A stretch of 64,000 nucleotides of DNA. Origin: Rhizobium croatiense. Lineage in GTDB: Bacteria; Pseudomonadota; Alphaproteobacteria; Rhizobiales; Rhizobiaceae. The notes under the pieces were generated by a model. The model saw only the letters and a program-made list of their open reading frames with translations. It was not told the origin of the DNA and did no database searches. A program made the translations under genes and the position numbers. The number at the start of each line of letters is the position of its first letter. Positions within the stretch are counted from its first letter, which is position 1. Positions 1 to 8,082 of the stretch are shown piece after piece. The DNA lies in assembly GCF_019793465.1 (NCBI RefSeq), contig NZ_JAILYJ010000005.1:1-64000 (forward strand), read 5' to 3'.

Positions 1-337
1 CATTACGTCACGTCTTGAATCGACGAGAACTTCACACCTGTTTTCCAGGAGACAAAGCCGAAACTCAATCTCCGAAAACCAGTGTAACTTCTCTTGATAA
101 ACGTGACCGCCAAAGTCTCTTTCAAAGGATCCAAATCTCTTCAGATCCCGCGAAGCTCCGCCGCCCACGTTTCTCTTTCTTCCAATCTTCAATTGTCAAA
201 AAACCGACGACCCGAAGCCGTCACCAAAACCCGTTCCAAACTTTCGCCCAGAACACAAACCAGCAATCGCCAATCCGCTTGAGTTTCTTGAGAGCGAGAG
301 ACTTCGTCGCCAGCAGCGCCGCCGCCCTCGTTCAGTG
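1..337 (-). other. 5' leader of an rRNA operon reading out of the window
   Basis: No convincing protein gene lies here. Read on the minus strand, the stretch follows a strong promoter (344-373) and has the look of a rhizobial pre-16S leader: AT-rich, with the segments TTGACAATTGAAGATTGG and AGAGAAACGTGGGCGGCG, which I associate from memory with rhizobial rrn leaders and spacers. The 16S gene itself would lie beyond position 1. The 107-codon open frame at 15-338 on the plus strand has no ribosome-binding site and is compositionally unlike the neighbouring genes. Confidence 0.6.
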
Positions 338-343
338 AGTGGG

Positions 344-373
344 CTTATAGAACCAACCCCTTTTCCAAGTCAA
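344..373 (-). promoter_or_regulatory. Strong sigma-70 (rRNA-type) promoter, leftward
   Basis: On the minus strand there is a -35 TTGACT (368-373), an 18-base spacer and a -10 TATAAG (344-349). A GC-rich CCC discriminator follows, as in stringently controlled rRNA promoters. The DNA just upstream (about 385-412) is rich in A and T tracts and could act as an UP element. Transcription would start near 337 and run out of the window. Confidence 0.65.
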
Positions 374-441
374 CAGCCATACCAAAAGTTTTTTGACATT
401 TTTGTAACAGGTTGATTCGGCGTGTATTTTTCCGCAGGCCT

Positions 442-450
442 TTATCCACA
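442..450 (+). promoter_or_regulatory. Perfect DnaA box
   Basis: The 9-mer TTATCCACA matches the strong DnaA box consensus exactly. It lies about 70 bp upstream of the rRNA-type promoter. I found no second perfect box nearby, so it does not by itself suggest a replication origin. Confidence 0.4.
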
Positions 451-569
451 GCCGGCGTTTTCGGCGCAGATTTCCGAAAATTCTTTTACCAGTCGATAAA
501 AAAATCATCGGAAACCCGCTTTCAACCAGCGAAAGATGACAGGAAAACAGCGGCTTGAGCGAATTTATG

Positions 570-585
570 GTTAACAGAGGATTAA
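570..585 (-). promoter_or_regulatory. CtrA-type binding site
   Basis: The minus strand reads TTAATCCTCTGTTAACC, a perfect match to the CtrA consensus TTAA-N7-TTAAC. It lies between the leftward rRNA-type promoter and the rightward gene at 696, so it could serve either one. Function is inferred from the motif only. Confidence 0.45.
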
Positions 586-641
586 AACGCTTCCAGCCCC
601 CAGGCTTTAAATTTCCGTCACAAATCAACGACCGGCATTTC

Positions 642-666
642 GGAACCTATCGCCGTCTAGCGTGTT
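642..666 (+). promoter_or_regulatory. EcfG (general stress sigma factor) promoter
   Basis: GGAAC (642-646) is followed after 16 bases by TGTT (663-666). This fits the alphaproteobacterial EcfG consensus GGAAC-N16-17-cGTT except for the first base of the -10. The predicted start is about 20 bp upstream of the ATG at 696. Confidence 0.6.
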
Positions 667-695
667 GTCTTTCCCATCGAGGAAAGGAGACCGAC

Positions 696-1034
696 ATGCC
701 TGCCAACACCGACGATATCAGAGCATCTGTCAGCAAGGACATTGCTGCGCTCCAGCAGGAAGTATCCCGCCTGCAGAAAATGATTTCCGCTCAGGGCGCC
801 GAAGCCTATTACGAAGTGCGCGGCCGCGCCGGCAAGGCTTATGATGAGGCCTTGCCCCGCGCCAAGAATGCCGTCGCCCAGATCAGGGCCGAAGGGGCCG
901 CTGCTGCCGGTGCTGCCCGCGAGCATCCAGCCGCCACGACGACGGCGCTGGTGCTTGCAGGCGCCATTGGATTCCTCGCCGGATATCTGCTTTCCGGCAG
1001 CCCGCAACCGCAGCATCGCCATTGGTGGCGCTAG
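696..1034 (+). CDS. DUF883/ElaB-like membrane-anchored stress protein
   Basis: This 112-residue protein has an N-terminal amphipathic, coiled-coil-like half (about residues 5-75, rich in Ala, Gln and Glu) and one hydrophobic C-terminal segment (about 84-105, TTALVLAGAIGFLAGYLLSG) ending in a basic and aromatic tail. That is the layout of the DUF883/ElaB/YqjD family, inner-membrane proteins linked in enterobacteria to stationary phase and ribosome association. The ATG at 696 was chosen over the upstream in-frame ATG at 555 because AGGAAAGGAG precedes it and the family domain begins there. An EcfG-type promoter just upstream fits a stress role. The family call is by architecture, not by alignment. 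Confidence 0.75.
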   Translation: MPANTDDIRASVSKDIAALQQEVSRLQKMISAQGAEAYYEVRGRAGKAYDEALPRAKNAVAQIRAEGAAAAGAAREHPAATTTALVLAGAIGFLAGYLLSGSPQPQHRHWWR

Positions 1035-1065
1035 GCCTGCCACATCCGCTTAAAATCATACTTTT

Positions 1066-1100
1066 ACGCACCCGCCGATCCGTTTTTCGGCAGGGTGCGT
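1066..1100 (+). terminator. Hairpin downstream of the DUF883-like gene
   Basis: ACGCACCC-GCCGA pairs with TCGGC-A-GGGTGCGT (one bulged A), giving a 13-bp stem over a short T-rich loop. There is no U tract on the plus side, while the left arm is preceded by CTTTT. It could be a weak terminator or an mRNA-end stabiliser. Confidence 0.45.
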
Positions 1101-1172
1101 AAATGCTTATGTCTTAGAAAAACCAATTTTTAATGCAAGCAAGGGACCATAAAAAACGAAAGGGAGGACAGC

Positions 1173-1379
1173 ATGGAAAACAAGAGGGCCAATTGCATTA
1201 TTGAAGTCAGCGTCGATGGCGTTAACGGCCGTTACGCGGTCGGCATCATGAATATGCGTCAGGCACTCGAACTGCCGGAAATGCCAAGCCTATCTTATAC
1301 GCATCCCGACCCTGTGAAAGCCGCTGCCGGCATCGTCGTCAGCCGCAAGGAACTGGCCGGTTTCATGGCCTGCCGCTGA
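1173..1379 (+). CDS. Small hypothetical protein (68 aa)
   Basis: I do not recognise this family. The protein is soluble-looking, with no signal peptide or membrane segment. The N-terminal half (CIIEVSVDGVNGRYAVGIMN) is predicted to form beta strands, and the C-terminal half contains VVSRKELAGFM. An excellent ribosome-binding site (GGGAGG) lies 6-7 bases before the ATG, which supports a real gene despite its size. It stands alone, about 140 bp after the DUF883-like gene and 150 bp before the pseudouridine synthase gene, in the same direction. Confidence 0.6.
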   Translation: MENKRANCIIEVSVDGVNGRYAVGIMNMRQALELPEMPSLSYTHPDPVKAAAGIVVSRKELAGFMACR

Positions 1380-1530
1380 GACAGCGTAACCCTTCATGCC
1401 CTGACGGTGCTTTGTCAGAAGCGCTGAAGGCAGTCTGCAGCCCCATCGTTCCCTAGATATAGTTCGCCACGCTGGAATCCTTGTGCCGTTCATGCCAAGA
1501 AACGGCATCGAAGCAGCACAGGGATAGCAG

Positions 1531-2331
1531 ATGAGGGACCGGCGCCCATCGCATAAACTGCACGAGCGGCCAAAGCCTGCCGCCGGCGCAGGCAAGCGGG
1601 TCACCCTTCCCCGCGCCCTTTCCAAGCTCGGTTACTGCTCCCGCACCCAAGCCGAACGGCTAATCGCCGAAAATCGCGTCGCCGTCGACGGCCGCACGAT
1701 CAGCGATGCCGCTGCATGGGTCGATCTTGCGACGGCCAGGATCAGCGTCGACGGTCTCCCCATCGCCGCCGAGGCAAAAATCTATCTGATGCTCAACAAG
1801 CCGCGCGGGCTCGTGACCACCCGCCACGATCCCGAAGGCAGGCCGACGGTTTATGATTGCTTGAGAGATTTCGACATCCCGCACCTCTCTCCGGTCGGCC
1901 GGCTCGACAAGGCGAGCGAAGGCCTGCTGCTTTTCACCAACGACACGGAATTCGCCCAGATCCTGCTCGATCCGGTCACCCATGTGACCAAGACCTATCA
2001 TGTCCAGGTCGGCCGGCTTTTGGACGACGAGGAAATCGCCGCAATGACGTCGGGCATCCGCCACGATGGCGAGTTGCTGACGGCGACTGCGACGCGACGC
2101 CTTCGCCAGGGCGACAGGAACTCATGGATCGAGGTCGAGCTGGATGAAGGCCGCAACCGCCAGATCCGCCGCATGCTGGAGGCGCTCGGGGCCGAATGTC
2201 TGCGCCTCGTGCGGGTCGCAATCGGCGGGCTCGAACTCGGTGAACTGCCGAAAGGTGCCGTGCGCGCGCTGACCGAGGCGGAATTGCAGGCGCTGCGCCG
2301 GAGCGCCGGCATGGAAAGGGCAAGACGTTGA
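1531..2331 (+). CDS. rRNA pseudouridine synthase, RsuA/RluB/E/F family
   Basis: This 266-residue enzyme isomerises uridine to pseudouridine in rRNA. A basic N-terminal extension leads into an S4 RNA-binding domain (about residues 25-70, LPRALSKLGYCSRTQAERLI). The catalytic domain follows, with NKPRGLVTT (89-97), the GRLD motif carrying the catalytic Asp126, and the late RNRQIRRMLEALG block near residue 210. The size and motifs fit the RsuA-type branch with the S4 domain. Which uridine is modified cannot be told from sequence. The stop codon overlaps the TTG start of the phosphoribosyltransferase gene, so the two are probably translationally coupled. GGGATAG precedes the ATG at short spacing. 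Confidence 0.88.
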   Translation: MRDRRPSHKLHERPKPAAGAGKRVTLPRALSKLGYCSRTQAERLIAENRVAVDGRTISDAAAWVDLATARISVDGLPIAAEAKIYLMLNKPRGLVTTRHDPEGRPTVYDCLRDFDIPHLSPVGRLDKASEGLLLFTNDTEFAQILLDPVTHVTKTYHVQVGRLLDDEEIAAMTSGIRHDGELLTATATRRLRQGDRNSWIEVELDEGRNRQIRRMLEALGAECLRLVRVAIGGLELGELPKGAVRALTEAELQALRRSAGMERARR

Positions 2332-3035
2332 CCGATATGACGGAGATGGCGCCGCACGACTTCTGGCAGGTAATCCATCCGCCCGGCACCTTTCCCGACG
2401 ATCGGGAGTTCACCTCCTTTTATGTCGCCGCACTGGAAGACGGACGCCAGCTTTGCCTGCCGATCCGCGTGCTGGCTGATGGCGAACATGCCCTCGCCTC
2501 GCTGATCGTCAACCAGGCAAGCTTCGCCGTGCTCGATGCGTTGGCCGAAGACCTCGCCGAAAAGATCAGGCCCATGCGCATTGATGTCGTCGCCGGCCTG
2601 CCGACGCTCGGCCTGACGCTTGCCGCGGCCGTCGCGCAGAAGCTCGGCCACGCTCGCTACGTCCCGCTCGGCACCTCGCGCAAATTCTGGTACCGCGACG
2701 AACTCTCTGTTGCCCTGTCCTCAATCACGACGCCGACACAGGAAAAGCGTCTTTATATCGATCCGCGCATGCTGCCGCTGCTGAGCGGACGGCGCGTCGG
2801 CCTGATTGACGACGTTATTTCCAGCGGCGCATCGATCGTCTCGGGTCTTAATCTGCTGACGGCCTGCAGCATCGAACCCGTCGTCATCGGTGCGGCCATG
2901 CTGCAATCTGGGCGCTGGCGCGAAAGCCTCGCAACCGCCGGGCCGCAATGGATCACGCGCATCGTCAGCGTTTTCGCAACGCCCGTTCTGAAGCGCAACG
3001 CCGCCGGCCGGTGGCAGGCACCCGCCCGACCGTAG
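2328..3035 (+). CDS. Type I phosphoribosyltransferase-like protein
   Basis: This 235-residue protein carries the PRPP-binding loop of type I phosphoribosyltransferases, VGLIDDVISSGAS (near residues 156-168), preceded by a Rossmann-like core (IDVVAGLPTLGLTLAAAVAQ). The acceptor base cannot be assigned. The family includes adenine, xanthine and orotate enzymes as well as regulators. The start is TTG at 2328: GGAAAGGG sits at good distance from it, whereas the ATG at 2337 is too far away. The TTGA overlap with the preceding stop suggests coupling to the pseudouridine synthase gene. Pairing of the two may be historical rather than functional. Confidence 0.75.
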   Translation: MTDMTEMAPHDFWQVIHPPGTFPDDREFTSFYVAALEDGRQLCLPIRVLADGEHALASLIVNQASFAVLDALAEDLAEKIRPMRIDVVAGLPTLGLTLAAAVAQKLGHARYVPLGTSRKFWYRDELSVALSSITTPTQEKRLYIDPRMLPLLSGRRVGLIDDVISSGASIVSGLNLLTACSIEPVVIGAAMLQSGRWRESLATAGPQWITRIVSVFATPVLKRNAAGRWQAPARP

Positions 3036-3182
3036 ACGTGAGGATTGTTCGATCTTTGCCGGCTGGCGCCTCTGTACAGCCGGTGAGGAACGATTACAGT
3101 CCGCTCGTCGCATGTCACCCGGAAGCGTGCAGCGGTTTCCGCATAGCGACATATTTCAATCGATGAAACACCGGATCTGCCC

Positions 3183-4925
3183 ATGTCGTTCGAGCAAGCA
3201 TCCCTGCTGATCCTTCTGCTGGCGATGCTCGTTCTCTTCTCCTTCGAGCGCATCCGCATCGAGGTGGTTGCGATTGCCGGCCTGCTCGCCGGTTATGCGC
3301 TCGGCCTTTATCCGGCCGACCAGATTTTCGCAGGCTTCGCCAGCCCCGTCGTCATCACCGTCATCGAAATCCTGCTGATCGTTCAGGTGCTGGCGCGCGC
3401 CAAGCTCTTCGACAATCTCGCCGCGCGTTGGGCGGCCGCAAGACCATCGCCCTTCAAGGTCATATCGGGTACGTCCTCGCTCGCCGGCTTTGTTTCCATC
3501 TTCATGAACAATATCGGCGCCTTTGCGATCACGCTGCCGGTGGCGCTGCGGCTCGGCGTGGCGCTATCGATCCCTCGCCGTCAACTCGTCATGCCGGTCT
3601 CGTTTGCCGCCCTGCTCGGCGGTCTGGTCTCGCTGATCGGCACGCCGGCCAACCTGCTCGTCAGCGACGCGCTCGCCAAGGCGTCCGGCGCGGGTTTTCG
3701 CTTCTTCGATTTCGCCTATGTCGGCCTGCCGGTTGCAATCGCCGGCATTCTGCTCATCGCCTTTCGCGTCCGGCGCCTGTTTCCGGAACCCGATGCAGTG
3801 CCGGCAACGATCTCCCCGGGTACGCGCCCCATCGTCGTCGAACGTCGCGTCCCGGACGCTTCTCCGCTGATCGGCACCCGGCTTTCCGAGTGTCCAACCC
3901 GCTTCGCCATCAAGCCGCATGCGCTGATCCGTGGCGACAATTTCGTTTTTGGCCCGCTCGACCAGTCGGTAATCAACGCTGGCGACGTACTGCTGGCCGA
4001 AGGCGCCGATGGCGTCTTCGCCGGCCTTGCCGCCGCACAGGCGCTAATCGCCGATATCCATCCGCATGGTCTGCCGCCGGATTTTACCCGAGTCGAAACC
4101 GTCGTGATGCCGGAAAGCACGCTGGTCGGTTCGCGCGTCCGCTCGCTCGAAGTCTTTCACCATCGCGGCATCGCAGTCACTGCTCTTTCCATGCGTACCC
4201 CGCGCATCGAAGGCCGCTTCCTCGATTTGCAGCTGTCGATCGGCGATATTTTGACGCTGGAAGGGCCTCGCATGGCCATTGCCGAAGCGTTGGAGGAAAG
4301 CGAGTGCCTGCCGCTCGCCCCGACGGCTTCAGCCGAACCGGCCCTGCTCTCCTGGCGACCCTTCGCGCTGTTTGCCTGCGGCGTCGCTGCGTCGGCGGCC
4401 GGCTTGCATCCCGAGGTCGCTTTTGCCGGCGTCGTGCTCGTCCTCGCCCTGCTCAACCATCTCAACATCCGCCAGGCGATGGCCGACCTCAACTGGCCGA
4501 TCATCATCATGCTCGCGGCGATGATCCCGATCGGCCAGGCGGTGGCAAGCACCGGGACAGCCGAAGCGATCGCCGGCTGGCTGAGCCTCGTCGTGCCGAT
4601 CGACCATCCGCTCTCCGGCATTGCCCTCATCCTCTTCCTGGCCATGGCGCTGACGCCCTTCGTCAACAATGCGACGGTCGCAATCGTGCTGACGCCGATC
4701 GCACTCGAATTTGCAAGGACCGGGCGACATGCGCCCGACGCCTATCTGATCGCGGTAGCCGTCGGCGCCTCTCTCGATTTCCTGACGCCCTTCGGCCATC
4801 ACAACAATACGCTTGCAATGGGAATCGGCGGCTACCGTTTCAGCGATTTCCTGCGCGCCGGCTGGCCGCTCGCCGTCGTAAGTTACGGCCTTGCTCTGCT
4901 TCTTCTGGCTCTGTTCTGGCTGTGA
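3183..4925 (+). CDS. SLC13/DASS-type anion permease with two RCK_C (TrkA-C) domains
   Basis: This 580-residue inner-membrane protein has about ten hydrophobic segments in two halves. The first half contains FASPVVITVIEILL and NNIGAFAITLPVALRLG, the second NNATVAIVLTPIA, which are the paired re-entrant signatures of the sodium:sulfate/dicarboxylate (SLC13, ArsB/CitT) superfamily. Between the halves, about residues 215-285 and 300-370, lie two RCK_C-type cytoplasmic domains (each with a GD-LL/LTLEG pattern), as in bacterial sulfate or thiosulfate SLC13 members. The substrate is unknown, and sulfate is only a family-level guess. The ATG at 3183 is directly preceded by a poor ribosome-binding site. 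Confidence 0.8.
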   Translation: MSFEQASLLILLLAMLVLFSFERIRIEVVAIAGLLAGYALGLYPADQIFAGFASPVVITVIEILLIVQVLARAKLFDNLAARWAAARPSPFKVISGTSSLAGFVSIFMNNIGAFAITLPVALRLGVALSIPRRQLVMPVSFAALLGGLVSLIGTPANLLVSDALAKASGAGFRFFDFAYVGLPVAIAGILLIAFRVRRLFPEPDAVPATISPGTRPIVVERRVPDASPLIGTRLSECPTRFAIKPHALIRGDNFVFGPLDQSVINAGDVLLAEGADGVFAGLAAAQALIADIHPHGLPPDFTRVETVVMPESTLVGSRVRSLEVFHHRGIAVTALSMRTPRIEGRFLDLQLSIGDILTLEGPRMAIAEALEESECLPLAPTASAEPALLSWRPFALFACGVAASAAGLHPEVAFAGVVLVLALLNHLNIRQAMADLNWPIIIMLAAMIPIGQAVASTGTAEAIAGWLSLVVPIDHPLSGIALILFLAMALTPFVNNATVAIVLTPIALEFARTGRHAPDAYLIAVAVGASLDFLTPFGHHNNTLAMGIGGYRFSDFLRAGWPLAVVSYGLALLLLALFWL

Positions 4926-5016
4926 TGCGATATTTTGTCCTTAAATCGATTCCGGTTTGAGGAATTATGCAGTAGAGCAGGAAGCCTTCAGCTAAACACA
5001 AGGACAGTCGAGCGCC

Positions 5017-5961
5017 GTGCGAATCCTCTCCGAAGCCCATTTCCCGGAATTGCCGAATTACTATCGCGGCAAGGTGCGCGAGAATTACGATCTACCGGAC
5101 GGACGCCGCATTATCATCAGCACCGACCGGCTGAGCGCTTTCGATCGAATCCTCACCTGCATCCCCTATAAGGGCCAGGTGCTGACTGAGACCGCGCGTT
5201 ATTGGTTCGAAGCGACGAAGGACATCTGCCCAAACCACGTCATCGACTATCCCGATCCGAATGTCGTCATCGGCAAGCGGCTCGACATCCTGCCGGTCGA
5301 GATCGTCGTGCGCGGATACCTTGCCGGCACCACTGGCACCTCGATCCTGACGCTCTACAAGAAGGGTGAGCGGGAAATGTACGGCATGCGCCTGCCGGAC
5401 GGCATGCACGATAACCAGATTCTGCCCGAACCCGTCATCACCCCGACCAGCAAGGAATTCGACGGCGGTCATGACGAGCCGCTGACACCTGCCGAAATCG
5501 TCGACCGCGGCCTTCTGACCAAGGAGCAGTGGGAGACGCTCTCCGGATATGCGCTTGCACTCTTTGCCCGCGGCCAGGCAATGGCCGCCGAACGCGGCCT
5601 GATCCTCGTCGACACCAAATATGAATTCGGCACCGACGGCGACGGCAACATCATCCTCGCCGATGAGATCCACACACCTGACAGCAGCCGTTACTGGCTC
5701 GCAGAAAGCTATCCGGCGAGCTTCGCGGCCGGAATACGGCCGGAAAGTTTCGACAAGGATTTCGTCCGCGCCTGGGTGGCGGAACGTTGCGATCCCTATA
5801 AGGACGAAATCCCCGAAATTCCCCTCGAGCTGATCGAGCAGACCTCGGCCGTCTACATCAAGGCCTACGAGTCGATCACCGGCGAACGCTTTGTTCCCGA
5901 CGACAGCGGCGAGACACCGCTTGCCCGTGTCCGAAACAACCTCTCCCGCTATTTCCCTTGA
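5017..5961 (+). CDS. purC: SAICAR synthetase, long form
   Basis: Phosphoribosylaminoimidazole-succinocarboxamide synthase joins CAIR and aspartate using ATP in purine biosynthesis. The protein is 314 residues. Diagnostic blocks are [55 protein letters not shown] and LVDTKYEFG. The length and the central GHDE segment resemble the roughly 300-residue yeast ADE1 type rather than the roughly 250-residue bacterial type. Rhizobia commonly carry both, so this is probably the second purC paralogue. The GTG at 5017 is used, since no ATG lies in the conserved N terminus. It stands apart from other pur genes. Confidence 0.9.
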   Translation: MRILSEAHFPELPNYYRGKVRENYDLPDGRRIIISTDRLSAFDRILTCIPYKGQVLTETARYWFEATKDICPNHVIDYPDPNVVIGKRLDILPVEIVVRGYLAGTTGTSILTLYKKGEREMYGMRLPDGMHDNQILPEPVITPTSKEFDGGHDEPLTPAEIVDRGLLTKEQWETLSGYALALFARGQAMAAERGLILVDTKYEFGTDGDGNIILADEIHTPDSSRYWLAESYPASFAAGIRPESFDKDFVRAWVAERCDPYKDEIPEIPLELIEQTSAVYIKAYESITGERFVPDDSGETPLARVRNNLSRYFP

Positions 5962-6068
5962 AAAAGACGGCACACGAAGCCGCCGGGCCGTGCATCGGCT
6001 TGGCAGCTTTCGCGCAATCGCGCTAGCATCAGCAAAATGGAACCCGGGCACGGCCCGGCGGGGGACAG

Positions 6069-6671
6069 ATGGCGAGGAGGCCGAGACGCAAGGCCGAGGA
6101 AACGCGACAGGACATTCTCTGCATGGCGGAGATGTTGTTTCGCGCGCGCGGCTACGTCGCGGTGTCGATCGCCGATATCGCCGGCGCGCTCAACATGTCG
6201 CCCGCCAACGTCTTCAAGCATTTTCACTCCAAGGTCGCGCTGGTGGATGCCATTGCCGGACGACATCTCGACAATGCTGCCGAGCGCTTCGCTCCCCTCG
6301 ACCAGGATATGCCCGCGAAAGAGCAACTCCACCGCTTCGTCCTGCGCCTCCTGGATGGCCATCTGCAGGATATACAGAAAAGCCCCTACATATTTGAAAT
6401 GGTGCTTTCGACCATCGAGGCCAAACTCGAAGCCGGCATTCGCTATCGCGCCCGCATCGAGGAAAATCTCGGCGAGATCATCCGCAAAGGTGTTGCAGAA
6501 GGCCGTTACCATTGCGGCAACCCCGAACGGGCGGCGCATGTTGTCGCCGATATGCTTGCCTGCGTGCTGCATCCCGTCCTCATCGTCCGCGACGACAAGG
6601 AGACACTGGTGCAGCGTGCGGGGGAAATCGTCAGCTTCGTCGATGCCGCACTGCAAAATAGCGCTTGCTAA
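6069..6671 (+). CDS. TetR/AcrR-family transcriptional regulator
   Basis: This is a 200-residue DNA-binding repressor. The N-terminal helix-turn-helix (about residues 15-60) reads through AEMLFRARGYVAVSIADIAG and MSPANVFKHFHSKVALVDAI, the canonical TetR arrangement. The remaining alpha-helical part would bind a ligand. It lies 157 bp upstream of the RND pump gene at 6829 in the same direction, with a perfect inverted repeat (6670-6697) starting at its stop codon. This suggests it represses the pump and possibly responds to a pump substrate. GGGGGACAG precedes the ATG. The ligand is not predictable. Confidence 0.85.
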   Translation: MARRPRRKAEETRQDILCMAEMLFRARGYVAVSIADIAGALNMSPANVFKHFHSKVALVDAIAGRHLDNAAERFAPLDQDMPAKEQLHRFVLRLLDGHLQDIQKSPYIFEMVLSTIEAKLEAGIRYRARIEENLGEIIRKGVAEGRYHCGNPERAAHVVADMLACVLHPVLIVRDDKETLVQRAGEIVSFVDAALQNSAC

Positions 6672-6697
6672 GTGACGATTGCTGACTTACGTCACTT
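6670..6697 (+). promoter_or_regulatory. Probable TetR operator
   Basis: AAGTGACG and CGTCACTT form a perfect 8-bp inverted repeat separated by 12 bases. It lies just after the tetR stop and ahead of a GATAAT -10-like hexamer (6722-6727) for the pump genes. Size and symmetry suit a TetR dimer. Binding is inferred. Confidence 0.5.
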
Positions 6698-6828
6698 CGT
6701 AAAGCTTTTCTTAGACTCGGGGATAATGGCACCTGAAGCCAGACCGATCCTGTCGCTTGTATAAGCCTGAGCTGGCTCGGCTGAGTGCATGGATCGAAGG
6801 CAATTGCCACCGCATGAGGAAATTCAGA

Positions 6829-8034
6829 ATGATACGGCGTGCCCTGCTCATCTCCTCGGCCCTGGTGGCCGGCGCCTTGCTTGGCGCCTGCAGCGACAAC
6901 GCCGGCAAGCCCGCCGGCAGTGCAGGCGCGGCGCAGCAGGCAACGCCCGTCGGCGTGGTCGCGCTGGAGAAGGCTAGTTTTCCTGTTACCACGATCCTTC
7001 CCGGCCGCGCCGAAGCCTTCCAGACGGCCGATATCCGGCCGCAGGTAAGCGGCATTATCCGCGAGATCGCCTTCAGGGAAGGCGGGGAGATCAAGAAGGG
7101 CGACCTTCTCTATCAGATCGAGGATGCGCCCTATATCGCCGCCGTCGAGCAGGCCAAGGCGGCAATCTCCAAGGCCGAGGCGAGCGTGCCGAGCGCTGAA
7201 AGCAACCTCGAACGCTACCAGCGCCTCGTCGGCAGCGGCGCCACGCAGATCGAATACGAGACGGCCAGGACGACGCTTCTCCAGGCGAAGGCCGAAGTCG
7301 AGTCGGCAAAGGCAGCCCTTTCCGCCGCGCAGATCGACCTCGATCACACCAAGATCGTCGCGCCCTTCGACGGCATCATCGACCAGACGGCCTACAATGT
7401 CGGCAACGTCGTCTCTGCCAACCAGACGACGGCGCTGACGACGATCCGCCAGCTCGACCCGATCTATATCTCGCTGACGGAATCGAGCACCAACCTCCTG
7501 CGGCTGCGCGATGCCATGGCAGCCGGCGATATCAAGGGCGCGGAGAACGTCGCCTTCCACCTGATTCTCGAAAACGGCAAGGAATACAACCAGCAGGGCA
7601 AGCTCGACATGTCGAAGCAGGTGGTCAGTGAGACCACAGGCACTTTCATCATCCGCGTGCTCTTCCCCAATCCCGATCGTGTCGTCCTGCCCGGCATGTA
7701 TGTCCGCGCAACCGTTGAGCTCGGGGCCGAGACCGGTTATGCGCTGCCGCAGCTGGCGACAAGCCGTGACGCCAACGGCCGGCTGACGGCGCAATTCGTT
7801 TCCGCCGACGGCAAGGTCGAAACCCGGGCCTTCGAGAACAGCTCGCCCTCCAACAATTCCTGGTTGGTGACCGAAGGCATCAAGGACGGCGATCAGCTGA
7901 TCGTCACCGGCCTGCAGTCGGTCACGGCAGGCATGCCGGTAACGCCGGTCCCGATGAAGATCAATGACAACGGCGTGGTCGTGCCTGCCGAGCCGCCCGC
8001 GGCCGGTGATGCTGAGAAGCCCGCAGCGAGATAA
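6829..8034 (+). CDS. RND efflux periplasmic adaptor (membrane fusion) lipoprotein
   Basis: This is the MexA/AcrA-type adaptor linking an inner-membrane RND pump to an outer-membrane channel. From the ATG at 6829 (AGGA about nine bases upstream) it has 401 residues, beginning with a lipoprotein signal peptide ending LLGAC (Cys21). The rest shows the family order: first lipoyl half (VGVVALEKASFPVTTILPGR, DIRPQVSGIIREIAF), coiled-coil hairpin (AKAAISKAEASVPSAESNLE), second lipoyl half (DHTKIVAPFDGIIDQTAYN), then beta-barrel and membrane-proximal domains. In-frame starts at 6757 and 6814 are possible but have weaker ribosome-binding sites. It is the first gene of a three-gene pump operon. Confidence 0.9.
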   Translation: MIRRALLISSALVAGALLGACSDNAGKPAGSAGAAQQATPVGVVALEKASFPVTTILPGRAEAFQTADIRPQVSGIIREIAFREGGEIKKGDLLYQIEDAPYIAAVEQAKAAISKAEASVPSAESNLERYQRLVGSGATQIEYETARTTLLQAKAEVESAKAALSAAQIDLDHTKIVAPFDGIIDQTAYNVGNVVSANQTTALTTIRQLDPIYISLTESSTNLLRLRDAMAAGDIKGAENVAFHLILENGKEYNQQGKLDMSKQVVSETTGTFIIRVLFPNPDRVVLPGMYVRATVELGAETGYALPQLATSRDANGRLTAQFVSADGKVETRAFENSSPSNNSWLVTEGIKDGDQLIVTGLQSVTAGMPVTPVPMKINDNGVVVPAEPPAAGDAEKPAAR

Positions 8035-8082
8035 TCGCTTCGAGCCTGCATCGTCACCGTCTCAGCCGCACAGGAACAACCG

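Noticed and set aside
15..338. 107-codon plus-strand open frame at the left edge
   Set aside because: No ribosome-binding site and unusual composition; it lies opposite an rRNA-operon leader and promoter.
374..695. Chromosomal replication origin
   Set aside because: Only one perfect DnaA box and one CtrA site; no cluster of boxes, and no hemE or repABC-type neighbours.
3428..4960. 510-codon plus-strand frame in another phase of the SLC13 gene
   Set aside because: Arg/Pro/Ala-rich shadow frame; the SLC13 frame has clear membrane segments and family motifs.
4926..5016. AT-rich segment with AATTATGCAGTAG before purC as a promoter or repeat
   Set aside because: I have a vague memory of similar segments in rhizobial genomes, but nothing in the window supports a specific call.
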